Positions 17,509 through 26,815 of a DNA stretch of 60,305 bases are shown in pieces; the first letter of the stretch is position 1, and every line of letters begins with the position of its first letter. The notes under the pieces were generated by a model. That model was not told the DNA's origin. It saw only the letters and a list, made by a program, of their open reading frames with translations, and did no database searches. Made by a program: the position numbers and the translations under genes. Source of the stretch: Desulfobacula sp. (lineage in GTDB: Bacteria; Desulfobacterota; Desulfobacteria; Desulfobacterales; Desulfobacteraceae); assembly GCF_014237455.1 (NCBI RefSeq), contig NZ_JABZFL010000029.1:1-60305 (forward strand). Reading direction: 5' to 3'.

Positions 17509-18603
17509 TCACTTGCGTGAATGTTTCATAACAAGATCAATAATCACAGCACATTCCAGCCCGAATGGCAGATAACCGGCATACCCCAGCACCGGCATTT
17601 CAAACAGATGAAACACCTGTACATAAGGGATAGTGTATTGCCACCTGGCCAGGCTGTAGAAATTAAACATTTCCCAGAAAAAACCGCAGATCAATGCGGC
17701 GGTGGCATAGGCTGCCACCATTGTATAATCCCCTTTTTTTACACCTTCCAGGATATGAGGGGGATCAAATAAAATCCAGCATCCCAAAAAAATAAAAAAA
17801 GGACAAATCCATACCAAAAAAAAGAGTGGATCCGGGAACACACCAATAAAGAGAAGAAGAACAGAAGATAAAATCAACAAAAATAAGGCGCCATGTCTCG
17901 AATTAAGTCTTTTAATACCAGGCATATTCTTAAAACCGTTTTTAAACCGGTCAAAGGTTAAAAGGTATTCTTTCATACTTTCGACTGCCGGCAGCACCGT
18001 GGAAAAACTTAAAGTGGCCAGAAAAAAATACTTGCCGGCCGAATACTGGCTTCCGGAATAATACCAGTTCCCGACAAACCGATTTAAATATTCAAACATC
18101 CACCAGAATACAGCACTAATAATAAACAAGCCTATGAATTTATATGGAAAATTCACCAAAAGGCATTGATGCTTAGACCGAAAGGTCAATGCATTAACAT
18201 AGACTATCCAACAGAACCATATGGGGAAAAAAGTATGGGCCTGATAAGTCGAAAACCAGTCAAACCGGGTCCAGGCCAATATCCAGAAACAGGCAAGACC
18301 TGCAAATGAACCATATCCCCACCAGGGCAATTGTCCGGCTGTCAAGGGGGTTGTTCTGCCCGTATAGGTCAGGCCTTTTTTAAAAACCGGCAGGACTGTA
18401 ACGACTACAAATAGAAATATCGCAATGAAAACAGGTCCGGAAAAGGGCGCATGGGAAGTGATGACAGATTTTGGTGGAAATACAAGATATGGCAGAACAT
18501 TATGCCCGGAAAAGAGGACCCCTAAAAGCGGCAATGCCAGAATTAATCCCATTGGGATGATGAAAATTAAAATAATCAAAACAATTGTAACACCCACCAC
18601 CAC
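17509..18603 (-). CDS. Polytopic integral membrane protein of unknown function
   Basis: A 364-residue protein with about ten hydrophobic segments, rich in Trp and Phe. Readable conserved-looking pieces are W-W-M-F-E-Y-L-N-R-F-V-G-N-W-Y-Y near residue 170, F-F-W-E-M-F-N-F-Y-S near residue 315 and FEMPVLGYAGYLPFGLECAV near the C-terminus. The repeated W-E-x-x-N patterns suggest an internal duplication of a membrane unit. I do not know its function. The frame opens with three GTG codons right after TAG and no clear ribosome site. An ATG 31 bases upstream (18634) is in another frame, so the true 5' end is doubtful. Confidence 0.6.
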   Translation of the reverse strand: MVVGVTIVLIILIFIIPMGLILALPLLGVLFSGHNVLPYLVFPPKSVITSHAPFSGPVFIAIFLFVVVTVLPVFKKGLTYTGRTTPLTAGQLPWWGYGSFAGLACFWILAWTRFDWFSTYQAHTFFPIWFCWIVYVNALTFRSKHQCLLVNFPYKFIGLFIISAVFWWMFEYLNRFVGNWYYSGSQYSAGKYFFLATLSFSTVLPAVESMKEYLLTFDRFKNGFKNMPGIKRLNSRHGALFLLILSSVLLLFIGVFPDPLFFLVWICPFFIFLGCWILFDPPHILEGVKKGDYTMVAAYATAALICGFFWEMFNFYSLARWQYTIPYVQVFHLFEMPVLGYAGYLPFGLECAVIIDLVMKHSRK

Positions 18604-18718
18604 CTATTGGTGGATTTTTATTCCTTTCCATTGATATAATGATGCATAATCTTATCGTAAAATACACAGGTAGACAACACAAACCTAATTTCAGTAGAAT
18701 GATAGAGAAAGGAAAAAA

Positions 18719-19561
18719 ATGAAGTATATCGGAGCCCATGTCAGTATCAGCGGAGGTGCAGAAAAAGCCCCTCAAAATGCGGAAAAAATTGGCGCAAAAG
18801 CCTTTGCCATGTTCACCAGGAACCAGAGACGGTGGGCATCAAAATCCCTGACTGACAAAACCATTGCCCAATTCAAGGAGAACTGCAAGAGCACCGGTTA
18901 CGATCCCAGGCACATCATCCCCCATGACGGTTACCTGATCAATCTCGGGCACCCGGAAGCAGAAGCTCTTGAAAAATCAAGGATTGCCTTTCTTGACGAG
19001 ATGCAGCGCTGCGAACAACTGGGTCTTCGATACCTGAACTTGCACCCGGGAAGTCACCTGAACAAAATAGATCCCGATCACTGCCTGAAACGGATCGCTG
19101 AATCCATCAACCTGGCCCTGGACCAGACAGCCGGCATCACGGCAGTCATCGAAAACACCGCCGGCCAGGGAACCAATATGGGACATCGATTCGAACACCT
19201 GGCCCGGATCATTGGGAATGTTCAGGACAAGAGCCGCATAGGGGTCTGCCTGGACACCTGTCATATCTATTCTGCCGGGTACGATATCAAGACAGCCAAG
19301 GCCTTTGAAGACACTCTCCAGAAATTTGACAATCTCGTGGGTATCAGCTACCTGAAAGCCATGCACCTGAACGATTCGAAAAAACCTTTTGGAAGCCGGG
19401 TGGACAGACACGAGAGCATTGGAAAAGGATCTCTGGGGCTTGAGCCTTTCAAATTCATCATGAACGACCCGCGCTTCGACCATATTCCCATGGTTCTTGA
19501 AACACCGGATCACTCCATCTGGGAAGAGGAGATCAGACTCCTCTATGACCTGATTGAATAA
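18719..19561 (+). CDS. nfo: Endonuclease IV (deoxyribonuclease IV)
   Basis: A 280-residue AP endonuclease of the Nfo family, a TIM barrel with three zinc ions that cuts 5' to abasic sites in base excision repair. Visible landmarks are [11 protein letters not shown] at the N-terminus, N-L-H-P-G-S-H near residue 105, E-N-T-A-G-Q-G near residue 145, G-V-C-L-D-T-C-H near residue 178, H-L-N-D-S-K and [12 protein letters not shown]. All carry the expected metal ligands. The ATG is at 18719 with AGAAAGGAAA upstream. It stands alone. Confidence 0.95.
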   Translation: MKYIGAHVSISGGAEKAPQNAEKIGAKAFAMFTRNQRRWASKSLTDKTIAQFKENCKSTGYDPRHIIPHDGYLINLGHPEAEALEKSRIAFLDEMQRCEQLGLRYLNLHPGSHLNKIDPDHCLKRIAESINLALDQTAGITAVIENTAGQGTNMGHRFEHLARIIGNVQDKSRIGVCLDTCHIYSAGYDIKTAKAFEDTLQKFDNLVGISYLKAMHLNDSKKPFGSRVDRHESIGKGSLGLEPFKFIMNDPRFDHIPMVLETPDHSIWEEEIRLLYDLIE

Positions 19562-19572
19562 AAATATAAAAA

Positions 19573-19673
19573 ATGCTAACGCCAATTTCATCAAAAAAAA
19601 TAGATCGGAACAAATTGGCCGCCCTGGCAAGTAGCATCTTTCTGTACCATTTAATAGTAAAACGTGTTAGCAT
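19573..19673. repeat. Nested inverted repeats upstream of the selenoprotein gene
   Basis: ATGCTAAC (19573-19580) pairs with GTTAGCAT (19666-19673). Right inside it GCCAATTT (19581-19588) pairs with AAATTGGC (19612-19619). A further stem TTCGGTT/AACCGAA lies just downstream (19676-19705). Together they could form a long folded leader or mark the ends of a small inserted element. The rest of the 296-base spacer 19562-19857 shows nothing else I recognise. Confidence 0.35.
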
Positions 19674-19857
19674 CATTCGGTTCCTCTTTGGCATGAAACC
19701 GAAGAAGAAAACGATCTTTGTTAAAAAGTAGACACTTTGTTACTCGTATGTATAATCAATAACGGTTTGTATTCAATCAGAAAATGTATCGGATAAAAAC
19801 CAGTATATTTTCAATGTTGGGCTTTCTTATCTTCTACCCAAACACAGGAGAATTATA

Positions 19858-21204
19858 ATGAACGAAAAAAAGAATTTTATTGTCATTGGATGCGGCGGGG
19901 CCGGCGGGCCGGCTGCTATTCTTACCAGCAACATAAATCCGGACGTTGATGTGACAGTGATAAGGGCGGAACCCAATTTCATTGTCAGATGAGCGCTTCC
20001 CCACGTTGTGGCCGGTCTGGCCACCAGTGACTCCATAGTTGCCCCGGATGCCATGCTGGAAAATGCAGGTATAACTGTTATCAAAGAGAGGGTGACAGGT
20101 GTTGACAGCAAGGAGAAAAATGTGACCCTGGAAGGGGGCAAGGTGCTTTCATTTGACAAGCTTCTCCTTGCCAACGGCGCTGACCCTGTCATACCTCCGC
20201 TGCCAGGCAAGGATCTCCAGGGTGTTTTCACATTACGAAGCACACCGGATGCCGAAGCAATGATACAGTTTATTGATGAGAGGAAGATAAACAGCCTTAC
20301 AGTGGTTGGGGCAGGCTTTATAGGTCTTGAGGTGGGCACCCTGCTGAAGCAGACCCATCCGGGTCTCAAGGTGACGGTGGTGGAACTTCTGGATCATCCC
20401 CTCCCGTATATGCTTGATGCCGATATGGCCTCAAAGGTTGCTTCTTATCTTGCAGAACAGGGAATCGAGCTGCACACAGGCGTCAGGGTTACGGGACTTT
20501 CCGGAAAAGATGGATATATAAACGGCGTTGAGCTTGATTCAGGCGATGTAACAGATTCGGATATGGTCCTTCTGTCAGTTGGGGCCAAAAGTAACTTTGA
20601 CCTTGCAAAGCAGGCCGGACTTGATATTGGAGAATTCGGCATAAAGGTAAACCAGTACATGGAGACATCTCACCCGGATATCTTTGCCGCAGGTGACAAT
20701 GTGGAAAACAAATGCCTTATTACCGGCAAAAATATACCCGGGCAACTCAGGGGTGCTGCAGTTTGTCAGGGACGTCTTGTTGCCAAACGGCTGAACGGCG
20801 CTGCCATCCCTTTTACAGGGCCGCTAAACAGCTCCTGTGTCAAGCTGTTTGATCTCTGTGCAGCAAGCGTTGGCCTTACAGAGAAGCTTGCCAAAAAACA
20901 TGGCATCAAGACAGCCTGTTTCACAGTTGACTCCCGCAGTAAGCATGGCATGATCAAGGGAATGAAGCCATGGACTCTGAAGGTGGTTTTCAACACGGAG
21001 AATAGAAAAGTTATAGGAAGCCAGATCGTGAGCATGAGCGAGTCCCCGGCAAAGGAGATTGATGTCATGAATTTGGCCATAAAAATGGGCGCAGTCCCTG
21101 AGGATCTTTTGACCATCAACTGTGCCGGACACCCGGATCTTTCTTCAGAACCCAGTTTGGAACCCATATCCATCATAGGGGTCCAGGCATCAGGAAAGAT
21201 TTGA
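19858..21204 (+). CDS. Selenocysteine-type FAD-dependent NAD(P)H disulfide/sulfur oxidoreductase (TGA read-through)
   Basis: If TGA 19990-19992 is read as selenocysteine, the gene gives a 448-residue protein with all parts of the CoA-disulfide reductase/NADH oxidase family. It has an FAD loop VIGCGGAGGPAA at residues 9-20, U45 in F-I-V-R-U-A-L-P-H, a second Rossmann loop VVGAGFIGLEVG near residue 150, FAAGDN near residue 280 and a C-terminal dimerisation domain ending with INCAGHPDLSSEPS. Family members use the Cys at position 42-43 as the redox centre, which is exactly where the TGA stands. AGGAG lies 7 bases before ATG 19858. A SECIS-like hairpin follows the TGA. A start after the TGA would lose the FAD site. 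Likely substrates are disulfides, persulfides, polysulfide or peroxide. Confidence 0.85.
19990..20024 (+). promoter_or_regulatory. UGA selenocysteine codon and SECIS-like stem-loop
   Basis: TGA 19990-19992 is followed by a 15-base spacer, then GTGGCC (20008-20013), the loop GGTCT (20014-20018) and GGCCAC (20019-20024): a perfect 6-bp stem. The loop GGUCU is the same as in the Escherichia coli fdhF SECIS, where the paired G-U of the loop is read by SelB. The distance from UGA to loop, 21 bases, is inside the range known for bacterial elements. Seen directly; function inferred. Confidence 0.75.
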
Positions 21205-21323
21205 TTGCTGCATTTTTTAATGAAAGGATTGCTGTTCAAAAAAACAATTCTTCATTGTTTCAAATTGTCATAGTATGTTAATAAATGGCAGTAAAAATTA
21301 ATTTATAAAAACGGACATGCATA

Positions 21324-22229
21324 ATGACAATCCAGTTTCTTGGGAAGACATTGAAAAACCCCATGGTTCTTGCTTCAGGGATTCTTGGGAACAGCAGGGA
21401 CATCCTTGAAAGAGTCCATGAAAACGGCTGCGGCCTTGTGACCATGAAATCCATCGGCCCTGAACCCAGGGACGGACATAAAAACCCCACGGTGATTGAT
21501 CTGGGTCACGGCATGATCAATGCCGTAGGACTGCCGTCTCCCGGGTATTTGAACATGGAAAATGAGTGGGAGGACCTTGAAAAAAGAGAGTTTCCCTTAA
21601 TTGCAAGCGTTTATGGCGGGTCTGTTAAAGAATACCGGATGGTGGCAGAATTTGTATCTTCCAAAAACCCGGATTTTATCGAAATTAATATTTCCTGTCC
21701 CAACTCTGAAAAGCATGGCATGATCTTCGGGATCAACCCGCAATCTTCCCATGATGTTGTGTCTGCTGTTAAAAAAGTCATCAATGTTCCGCTCATTGTA
21801 AAACTGACCCCCCAGGCCCCGGATATCGGTGACGTTGCCAGGGCCTGTGAAGATGCAGGGGCCGATGCCATCTGCGCCATCAACACGGTGGGCCCGGGAA
21901 TGGTGATTGATATTGAGTCCAAAATGCCGGTGCTGGCCTTTAAAAAAGGGGGGCTTTCCGGCCCCATGATAAAGCCTGTTGCCGTCCGGTGTGTGTTTGA
22001 TATTTATAAAGCAGTAAAAATTCCCATCATCGGGCTTGGCGGCATTACCACAGGAGAAGACGCCATTGAAATGATCATGGCAGGGGCAAGTCTTGCGGGC
22101 ATCGGAAGTGCTGTCCGGTACCGCGGGATTGATGTGTTTCAAAAAGTCACCCGGGAAATGGAAGCCTGGCTTTCAGATCATCATTACAGTCATGAAGATA
22201 TTATAGGAGCAGCCCATAAGGAAGGATGA
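21324..22229 (+). CDS. pyrD: Dihydroorotate dehydrogenase, class 1B catalytic subunit
   Basis: A 301-residue FMN barrel enzyme that oxidises dihydroorotate to orotate in UMP synthesis. It has L-K-N-P-M-V-L-A-S-G-I-L-G at the start, M-I-N-A-V-G-L-P-S-P-G near residue 65, I-S-C-P-N-S near residue 127 with the catalytic Cys of class 1B a few residues on, and G-L-G-G-I-T-T near residue 235. The next gene, pyrK, overlaps by 4 bases, the typical arrangement of the NAD+-linked PyrDK heterotetramer. Confidence 0.93.
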   Translation: MTIQFLGKTLKNPMVLASGILGNSRDILERVHENGCGLVTMKSIGPEPRDGHKNPTVIDLGHGMINAVGLPSPGYLNMENEWEDLEKREFPLIASVYGGSVKEYRMVAEFVSSKNPDFIEINISCPNSEKHGMIFGINPQSSHDVVSAVKKVINVPLIVKLTPQAPDIGDVARACEDAGADAICAINTVGPGMVIDIESKMPVLAFKKGGLSGPMIKPVAVRCVFDIYKAVKIPIIGLGGITTGEDAIEMIMAGASLAGIGSAVRYRGIDVFQKVTREMEAWLSDHHYSHEDIIGAAHKEG

Positions 22230-23041
22230 TGAAACCCATTACCGATCAAAGACATATCATGCTCAGGGTTGCGGAAAAACAGATTGAAAGCCAGGAGTTT
22301 GCCACCCTGTTTTTTAATTATGCCCTGCCCTTCAAACCCGGTCAGTTCATCATGGTCTGGATTCCGGATATTGATGAAAAACCCTATACCATTTCCTATC
22401 ATTCAAAAGACAGGTTTGCCATCACCATTGAGGCCAAAGGCATTTTCTCCCAAAAAGCCATTACCCTGGAAAAAGATGATCTGGTTGGCATCCGGGGGCC
22501 TTTTGGCAACGGGTTTAATATTAAATCAGACGATACGGTGGCAGTTGTTGCCGGTGGCTGCGGCATGGCGCCATTGGCCACATTGGTGGAAAAGCTTAAT
22601 AAAAATACAACTTTTATCCACGGGGCAAAATCCAAAGAATATATCTTATACCCGGACCGGTTTGACCTTGACCGACTCTTTTGCACGGATGACGGAAGTT
22701 TCGGCCGCAAAGGATTTGTCACAGAACTCCTGGAAAATGAAATTGCTTCAGGCAAAAGCTTTGACAGAGTCTATACCTGCGGGCCTGAAATCATGATGTA
22801 CCATATTTTCAACATCTGTGAGAAGCACCACATTCCCTGCCAGGTGTCTCTGGAACGCTACATGAGGTGCGGATTCGGAGTTTGCGGGGCCTGTGTCTGC
22901 GGCAAACAGGTGGTCTGCAAAGACGGCCCGGTCTTTGATTCTTCCGCCCTTCGTGGTATAAAAGACTTTAATACAAAAGCCCTGTTAAAATCCGGCAAAG
23001 ATGTCAATCTTGCCCAGTATTTTTCCTGGCGTTGTAAATAG
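22226..23041 (+). CDS. pyrK: Dihydroorotate dehydrogenase electron-transfer subunit
   Basis: A 271-residue FAD/2Fe-2S protein that passes electrons from PyrD to NAD+. The ferredoxin-reductase-like part has F-K-P-G-Q-F-I-M-V near residue 33 and the NAD-site T-C-G-P-E-I-M near residue 185. The C-terminal 2Fe-2S ligands are in M-R-C-G-F-G-V-C-G-A-C-V-C-G and V-C-K-D-G-P-V-F. The ATG at 22226 overlaps the pyrD stop (ATGATGA), which indicates translational coupling. Confidence 0.92.
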   Translation: MMKPITDQRHIMLRVAEKQIESQEFATLFFNYALPFKPGQFIMVWIPDIDEKPYTISYHSKDRFAITIEAKGIFSQKAITLEKDDLVGIRGPFGNGFNIKSDDTVAVVAGGCGMAPLATLVEKLNKNTTFIHGAKSKEYILYPDRFDLDRLFCTDDGSFGRKGFVTELLENEIASGKSFDRVYTCGPEIMMYHIFNICEKHHIPCQVSLERYMRCGFGVCGACVCGKQVVCKDGPVFDSSALRGIKDFNTKALLKSGKDVNLAQYFSWRCK

Positions 23042-23065
23042 ACATATTGTAAAGGATTGTTGTAA

Positions 23066-23734
23066 ATGACATACAAAGAAGAATTTATTGAATTTTTAAT
23101 TGACTGCAATGCCTTAAAATTTGGCAAGTTTGAATTAAAAAGCGGCAGGATTGCCCCTTACTTTATCAATACCGGCATGTTTGACACCGGCCTTAAAATT
23201 AAAAAACTCGGCACCTGTTATGCTAAAGCCATACAGGAACATTTCCCCGGCAACTTCGACGGAATCTACGGCCCTGCTTACAAAGGAATCCCCTTATGTA
23301 TCTGTGCAGCCCTGGCACTCTCTGACATGGGTATGGATAAAGGGTATGTATTCAATCGAAAAGAAGCCAAAACTTATGCTGACAAAAGCCTTGTTGTGGG
23401 CATGCCCCTGACATCCGAATCCAGACTGATCCTTGTGGACGATGTCATTACTTCCGGAAAAGCCATCAGGGAATCTCTTGAAGTCCTTAAGTCCTGTGAC
23501 AACCCGACGGTCACCGGTATTATCATCAGTGTCAACCGACAGGAAAAAGGAAAAACCGATAAAAATGCACTAAAGGAAGTTGAGGAAACCCTTGGCATTC
23601 CCATTCATTCCATTGTCACCATCACAGAAATTAAAAAATATCTTCACAATAAAAAAATAAATAACCGAGTTGTTCTGGATGATGGCATGCTTGCAAAAAT
23701 TGATACCTATCTTGAAGAATATGGTGCACCATAA
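23066..23734 (+). CDS. pyrE: Orotate phosphoribosyltransferase
   Basis: A 222-residue type I phosphoribosyltransferase making OMP from orotate and PRPP. It has the early F-E-L-K-S-G-R-I-A-P-Y-F-I-N-T-G, G-P-A-Y-K-G-I-P-L, Y-V-F-N-R-K-E-A-K and the PRPP loop R-L-I-L-V-D-D-V-I-T-S-G-K-A near residue 125. AAGGA precedes ATG 23066, 24 bases after pyrK. It is the third gene of the pyrDKE run; pyrB, pyrC and pyrF are not in the window. Confidence 0.95.
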   Translation: MTYKEEFIEFLIDCNALKFGKFELKSGRIAPYFINTGMFDTGLKIKKLGTCYAKAIQEHFPGNFDGIYGPAYKGIPLCICAALALSDMGMDKGYVFNRKEAKTYADKSLVVGMPLTSESRLILVDDVITSGKAIRESLEVLKSCDNPTVTGIIISVNRQEKGKTDKNALKEVEETLGIPIHSIVTITEIKKYLHNKKINNRVVLDDGMLAKIDTYLEEYGAP

Positions 23735-23736
23735 AA

Positions 23737-25608
23737 ATGATTCCCCCCCTTGAAATGACCTCGGATATGATGATTGTATTCGGGTTTTTAATTTTTGTAA
23801 CAATTTTATTTGTTTTTGAAATTGTAAGAGTTGATATGGTCGGGCTTCTAATGATGGTACTCCTGCCCTTATCCGGTGTGATAACAGGGTCCCAGGCCAT
23901 CAGTGGATTAAGTTCCAATGCTGTTGTCTCTATCATTGCCGTTATCATCATCGGGGACGGCCTTGATAAAACAGGCGTCATGAATATCTTTGCCAGGCAG
24001 ATCATAAAATTTGCCGGGAAAAGTGAAGTCCGAATCATGGCCTCGATTGCCGGAACCGTGGCATTTATCTCCAGTTTTATGCAGAATATTGGTGCGGCAG
24101 CCCTGTTTTTACCGGCAACCAACAGAATCTGCCGGCAACTGAATGTATCCATTTCAAGAATCCTGATTCCCATGGGGTTCTGTGCTGTTATCGGGGGATG
24201 TATCACCTTGGTGGGATCAAGCCCTTTAATCCTGTTAAACGATCTGATGGCATCCTGGTGGTCCAACAATCAAGCCATTTTAGGGGATAAACCCTTTGAG
24301 GCCTTTGGCCTTTTCAGTGTCACCCCCATCGGTATAGCCCTTGTTATAACGGCGGTTCTATATTTCATTCTTTTTGGAAAATTCATATTACCGGAAGTAA
24401 AATCAAAAACTGACCCTGACTGTCTGCTGAACCAAGATCTTGAATGCACCTATGGCGAAGAAATTCACAATGCCTATGAACTGAATATTCCGTTAAATTT
24501 TGAAACAAAACGACTGGATGAATTAAAAATCCGGCCATTGTATCATTCAACGGTTATCTGCATCTGCAAACAGGGTAAGCGAGATGGGAGAATCAAAGTT
24601 ACTGTTCCTGCCAGGTCAGATATTGTTGAACCCGGAGATACCATCGGTGTCATCAGTAATAAGGAACATATAAAAAAACTTGCCCAGGATATGGGGTGGG
24701 AACTTTGTAACGAACTCAACAAGCTGAATGAAATATTATCCCCTGACAACTCCGGCATCACTGAAGCCATTATAAGGCCCCGGTCTGAACTGGTGGGGAA
24801 AACACTGCACCAGATCTATTTCAGGAAAAAATACCAGGTCAACCCTTTGGCTTTATTCAAAGGGAATAAGGTTTTTTATGAAGATATCTCTGAAACTAAA
24901 ATTCAAACCGGAGACGCATTCCTTCTTTTTGGCCAATGGGAAAAATTTCATTTATTGAAACAAAAAAAAGATTTTGCTTTTACCGAGCATATCCCGGGAG
25001 AGATCATGCACCCTGAAAAAGCAGGGTTTGCCATTGGCAGCCTGGTCCTGGCCCTTGTCCTGGCCCTTGGGTTAAACGTCCAATTGTCCATATCATTACT
25101 GGCAGGTGCTGTCACTATGATTCTCACCAGGGTTCTGAGCATTGACGAGGCATATCGCGGTGTTGACTGGATGACGGTTTTTCTGCTGGCCGGCCTGATA
25201 CCTTTAGGGCTTGCCTTTGAAAAAACAGGCGCAGCACTTTATTTATCCACAGCCATTGCCAACCTCATGCAGGGGGCACTGACGCCTCTTGTTCTGTTTT
25301 TACTCATCGGATTTTTAACATCCTTTTTTACTCTGGTAACATCAAATGTCGGTGCCACTGTACTCATGATTCCCCTGGCCATGAACATGGCTGTCCAATG
25401 TAATGCTGATCCGAGAATGGCAGCATTGCTGGTTGCTGTAGCCGCATCAAACACCTTTATTCTTCCCACCCACCAGGTCAATGCGTTAATCATGAGACCG
25501 GGCGGGTACAAGGTAATTGATTATGTCAGGGCCGGCAGCGGGATGACACTCCTGTACATTGGCGTGGTCATGACCATTATGTATTTTTTCTATGGTATCT
25601 CAGGCTGA
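23737..25608 (+). CDS. SLC13/DASS-type (CitT/ArsB-like) permease with two RCK-C domains
   Basis: A 623-residue membrane protein with the ion-transporter (IT) superfamily layout: about five or six helices, a soluble middle with two TrkA-C (RCK-C) domains at about residues 235-320 and 325-410, then about six more helices. Transport-site-like sequences are F-M-Q-N-I-G-A-A-A-L-F-L-P near residue 112 and T-S-N-V-G-A-T-V-L-M-I-P near the end. Family members import di- or tricarboxylates or sulfate with sodium, and RCK-C-bearing ones are common in sulfate reducers. The gene starts 2 bp after pyrE, so it is in the same transcript. The substrate is unknown. Confidence 0.85.
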   Translation: MIPPLEMTSDMMIVFGFLIFVTILFVFEIVRVDMVGLLMMVLLPLSGVITGSQAISGLSSNAVVSIIAVIIIGDGLDKTGVMNIFARQIIKFAGKSEVRIMASIAGTVAFISSFMQNIGAAALFLPATNRICRQLNVSISRILIPMGFCAVIGGCITLVGSSPLILLNDLMASWWSNNQAILGDKPFEAFGLFSVTPIGIALVITAVLYFILFGKFILPEVKSKTDPDCLLNQDLECTYGEEIHNAYELNIPLNFETKRLDELKIRPLYHSTVICICKQGKRDGRIKVTVPARSDIVEPGDTIGVISNKEHIKKLAQDMGWELCNELNKLNEILSPDNSGITEAIIRPRSELVGKTLHQIYFRKKYQVNPLALFKGNKVFYEDISETKIQTGDAFLLFGQWEKFHLLKQKKDFAFTEHIPGEIMHPEKAGFAIGSLVLALVLALGLNVQLSISLLAGAVTMILTRVLSIDEAYRGVDWMTVFLLAGLIPLGLAFEKTGAALYLSTAIANLMQGALTPLVLFLLIGFLTSFFTLVTSNVGATVLMIPLAMNMAVQCNADPRMAALLVAVAASNTFILPTHQVNALIMRPGGYKVIDYVRAGSGMTLLYIGVVMTIMYFFYGISG

Positions 25609-26782
25609 AACCCCTTTTAAAAAGATTGAATCGATTATGAAACACTATATTAAAACCCGACACGAAAAATTTATTACAGATTTTGAAACCATCGTTAATA
25701 TTGACAGCAGCAGCGACAATAAAGACGGAATCGAAAGAGTCGCCCGCTTTTTTGAAAATCGATTCAAAAATATCGGCCTTGATACCAAAATTTTATTTTT
25801 AGGTGAGGAAAAAGTTCCCTGCCTTTATGCGGAACATCGGCCTTCCAAAAAACCTTTTGATATCATGTTCCTGGGGCATATGGATACGGTATTCCCCACC
25901 GGCGAAGTTGAAAAGCGCCCTTTTTCAATCAAAGATAACAAGGCCTTCGGCCCCGGAGTCTGCGACATGAAAGGGGGGTTGCTTGTGGTGCTGCATGTTC
26001 TTGAAACCCTTAAACATGAGGGTATTCTTGATTCACTATCCGTCTGCGTGGCGTTTAATGGCGATGAAGAGACAGGATCAAACGCCTCAAAAGAATGGAT
26101 CATGTCGACGGCTGAAAAAAGCCGGCGAACCTTTGTGTTTGAGCCCTGCCGGCCGGGATATCGGTTTGTTCTTCAACGGAAAGGCGGGGGCTGGTTCCAG
26201 GTAATTGTAAAAGGACAGGAAGCCCATGCCGGAGCTGATCCGGAAAAAGGAATCAATGCCGTGGTCGAACTTGCCCATCAGATTGTCAAAATTAATCAGC
26301 TGAATCAGAATAAAGTAGAAACCACGGCCCAGACAACCGTTATCAAAGGCGGGGATAAGGTTAATATTATCCCCAACAGGGCCGAAGCATGGGTTGATGT
26401 ACGAATTTTAAAACTTGAAGAAAAAGAACGCATTGAAACCTTTTTTAAAACCCTGGCAAAACATCCCTATTTAAAAGGCTCTGAAATAACGATTCAAGGC
26501 GGCATCAACAGACCACCCATGGAATCGGGGGATGCAACCCGCAAGCTCTGGGAGCTGGTTCAATCAACAGGGAAAAAAATCGGCTTGCCCATGGAATGGA
26601 TTTCAACAGGCGGTTGTTCCGACGGCAATTACACGTCTGCTGCCGGCACCCCCACCATTGACGGGATGGGCATTGTGGGAGCAAATTCTCACAGGACAGA
26701 TGAATATGCCGAACTTGGCAGTATTGATAATATGGTACTTCTTGTGGCACAGGTCTGTAGGGCCATTGGAGAGAAAGGCTAA
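25592..26782 (+). CDS. M20 family metallopeptidase (glutamate carboxypeptidase G2/ArgE-like)
   Basis: A 396-residue M20 zinc hydrolase. The catalytic core shows L-G-H-M-D-T-V-F-P-T-G near residue 90, G-V-C-D-M-K-G-G near residue 128 and N-G-D-E-E-T-G-S near residue 155, carrying the His, Asp and Glu that hold two zinc ions. The dimerisation domain lies at about 195-310, and the C-terminal S-H-R-T-D-E-Y-A metal site is present. The subfamily removes acyl groups or C-terminal glutamate from small peptides. ATG 25592 lies inside the permease end; ATG 25637 (M-K-H-Y-I-K-T-R-H) is a likely alternative. The 17-base overlap with the permease suggests that the two work together. Confidence 0.85.
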   Translation: MVSQAETPFKKIESIMKHYIKTRHEKFITDFETIVNIDSSSDNKDGIERVARFFENRFKNIGLDTKILFLGEEKVPCLYAEHRPSKKPFDIMFLGHMDTVFPTGEVEKRPFSIKDNKAFGPGVCDMKGGLLVVLHVLETLKHEGILDSLSVCVAFNGDEETGSNASKEWIMSTAEKSRRTFVFEPCRPGYRFVLQRKGGGWFQVIVKGQEAHAGADPEKGINAVVELAHQIVKINQLNQNKVETTAQTTVIKGGDKVNIIPNRAEAWVDVRILKLEEKERIETFFKTLAKHPYLKGSEITIQGGINRPPMESGDATRKLWELVQSTGKKIGLPMEWISTGGCSDGNYTSAAGTPTIDGMGIVGANSHRTDEYAELGSIDNMVLLVAQVCRAIGEKG

Positions 26783-26815
26783 TTGAGATGATAAAACCGT
26801 GCCGGTTCTGTCAGG

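Noticed and set aside
18500-18634. ORF starting ATG 18634 with a Gly/Pro-rich start as a separate gene
   Set aside because: It runs over the membrane protein in a different frame and has no ribosome site or family pattern.
20008-21204. A shorter oxidoreductase starting at GTG 20008
   Set aside because: It would lack the FAD-binding loop and the redox-active residue; the upstream frame with AGGAG and ATG 19858 is whole apart from the TGA.
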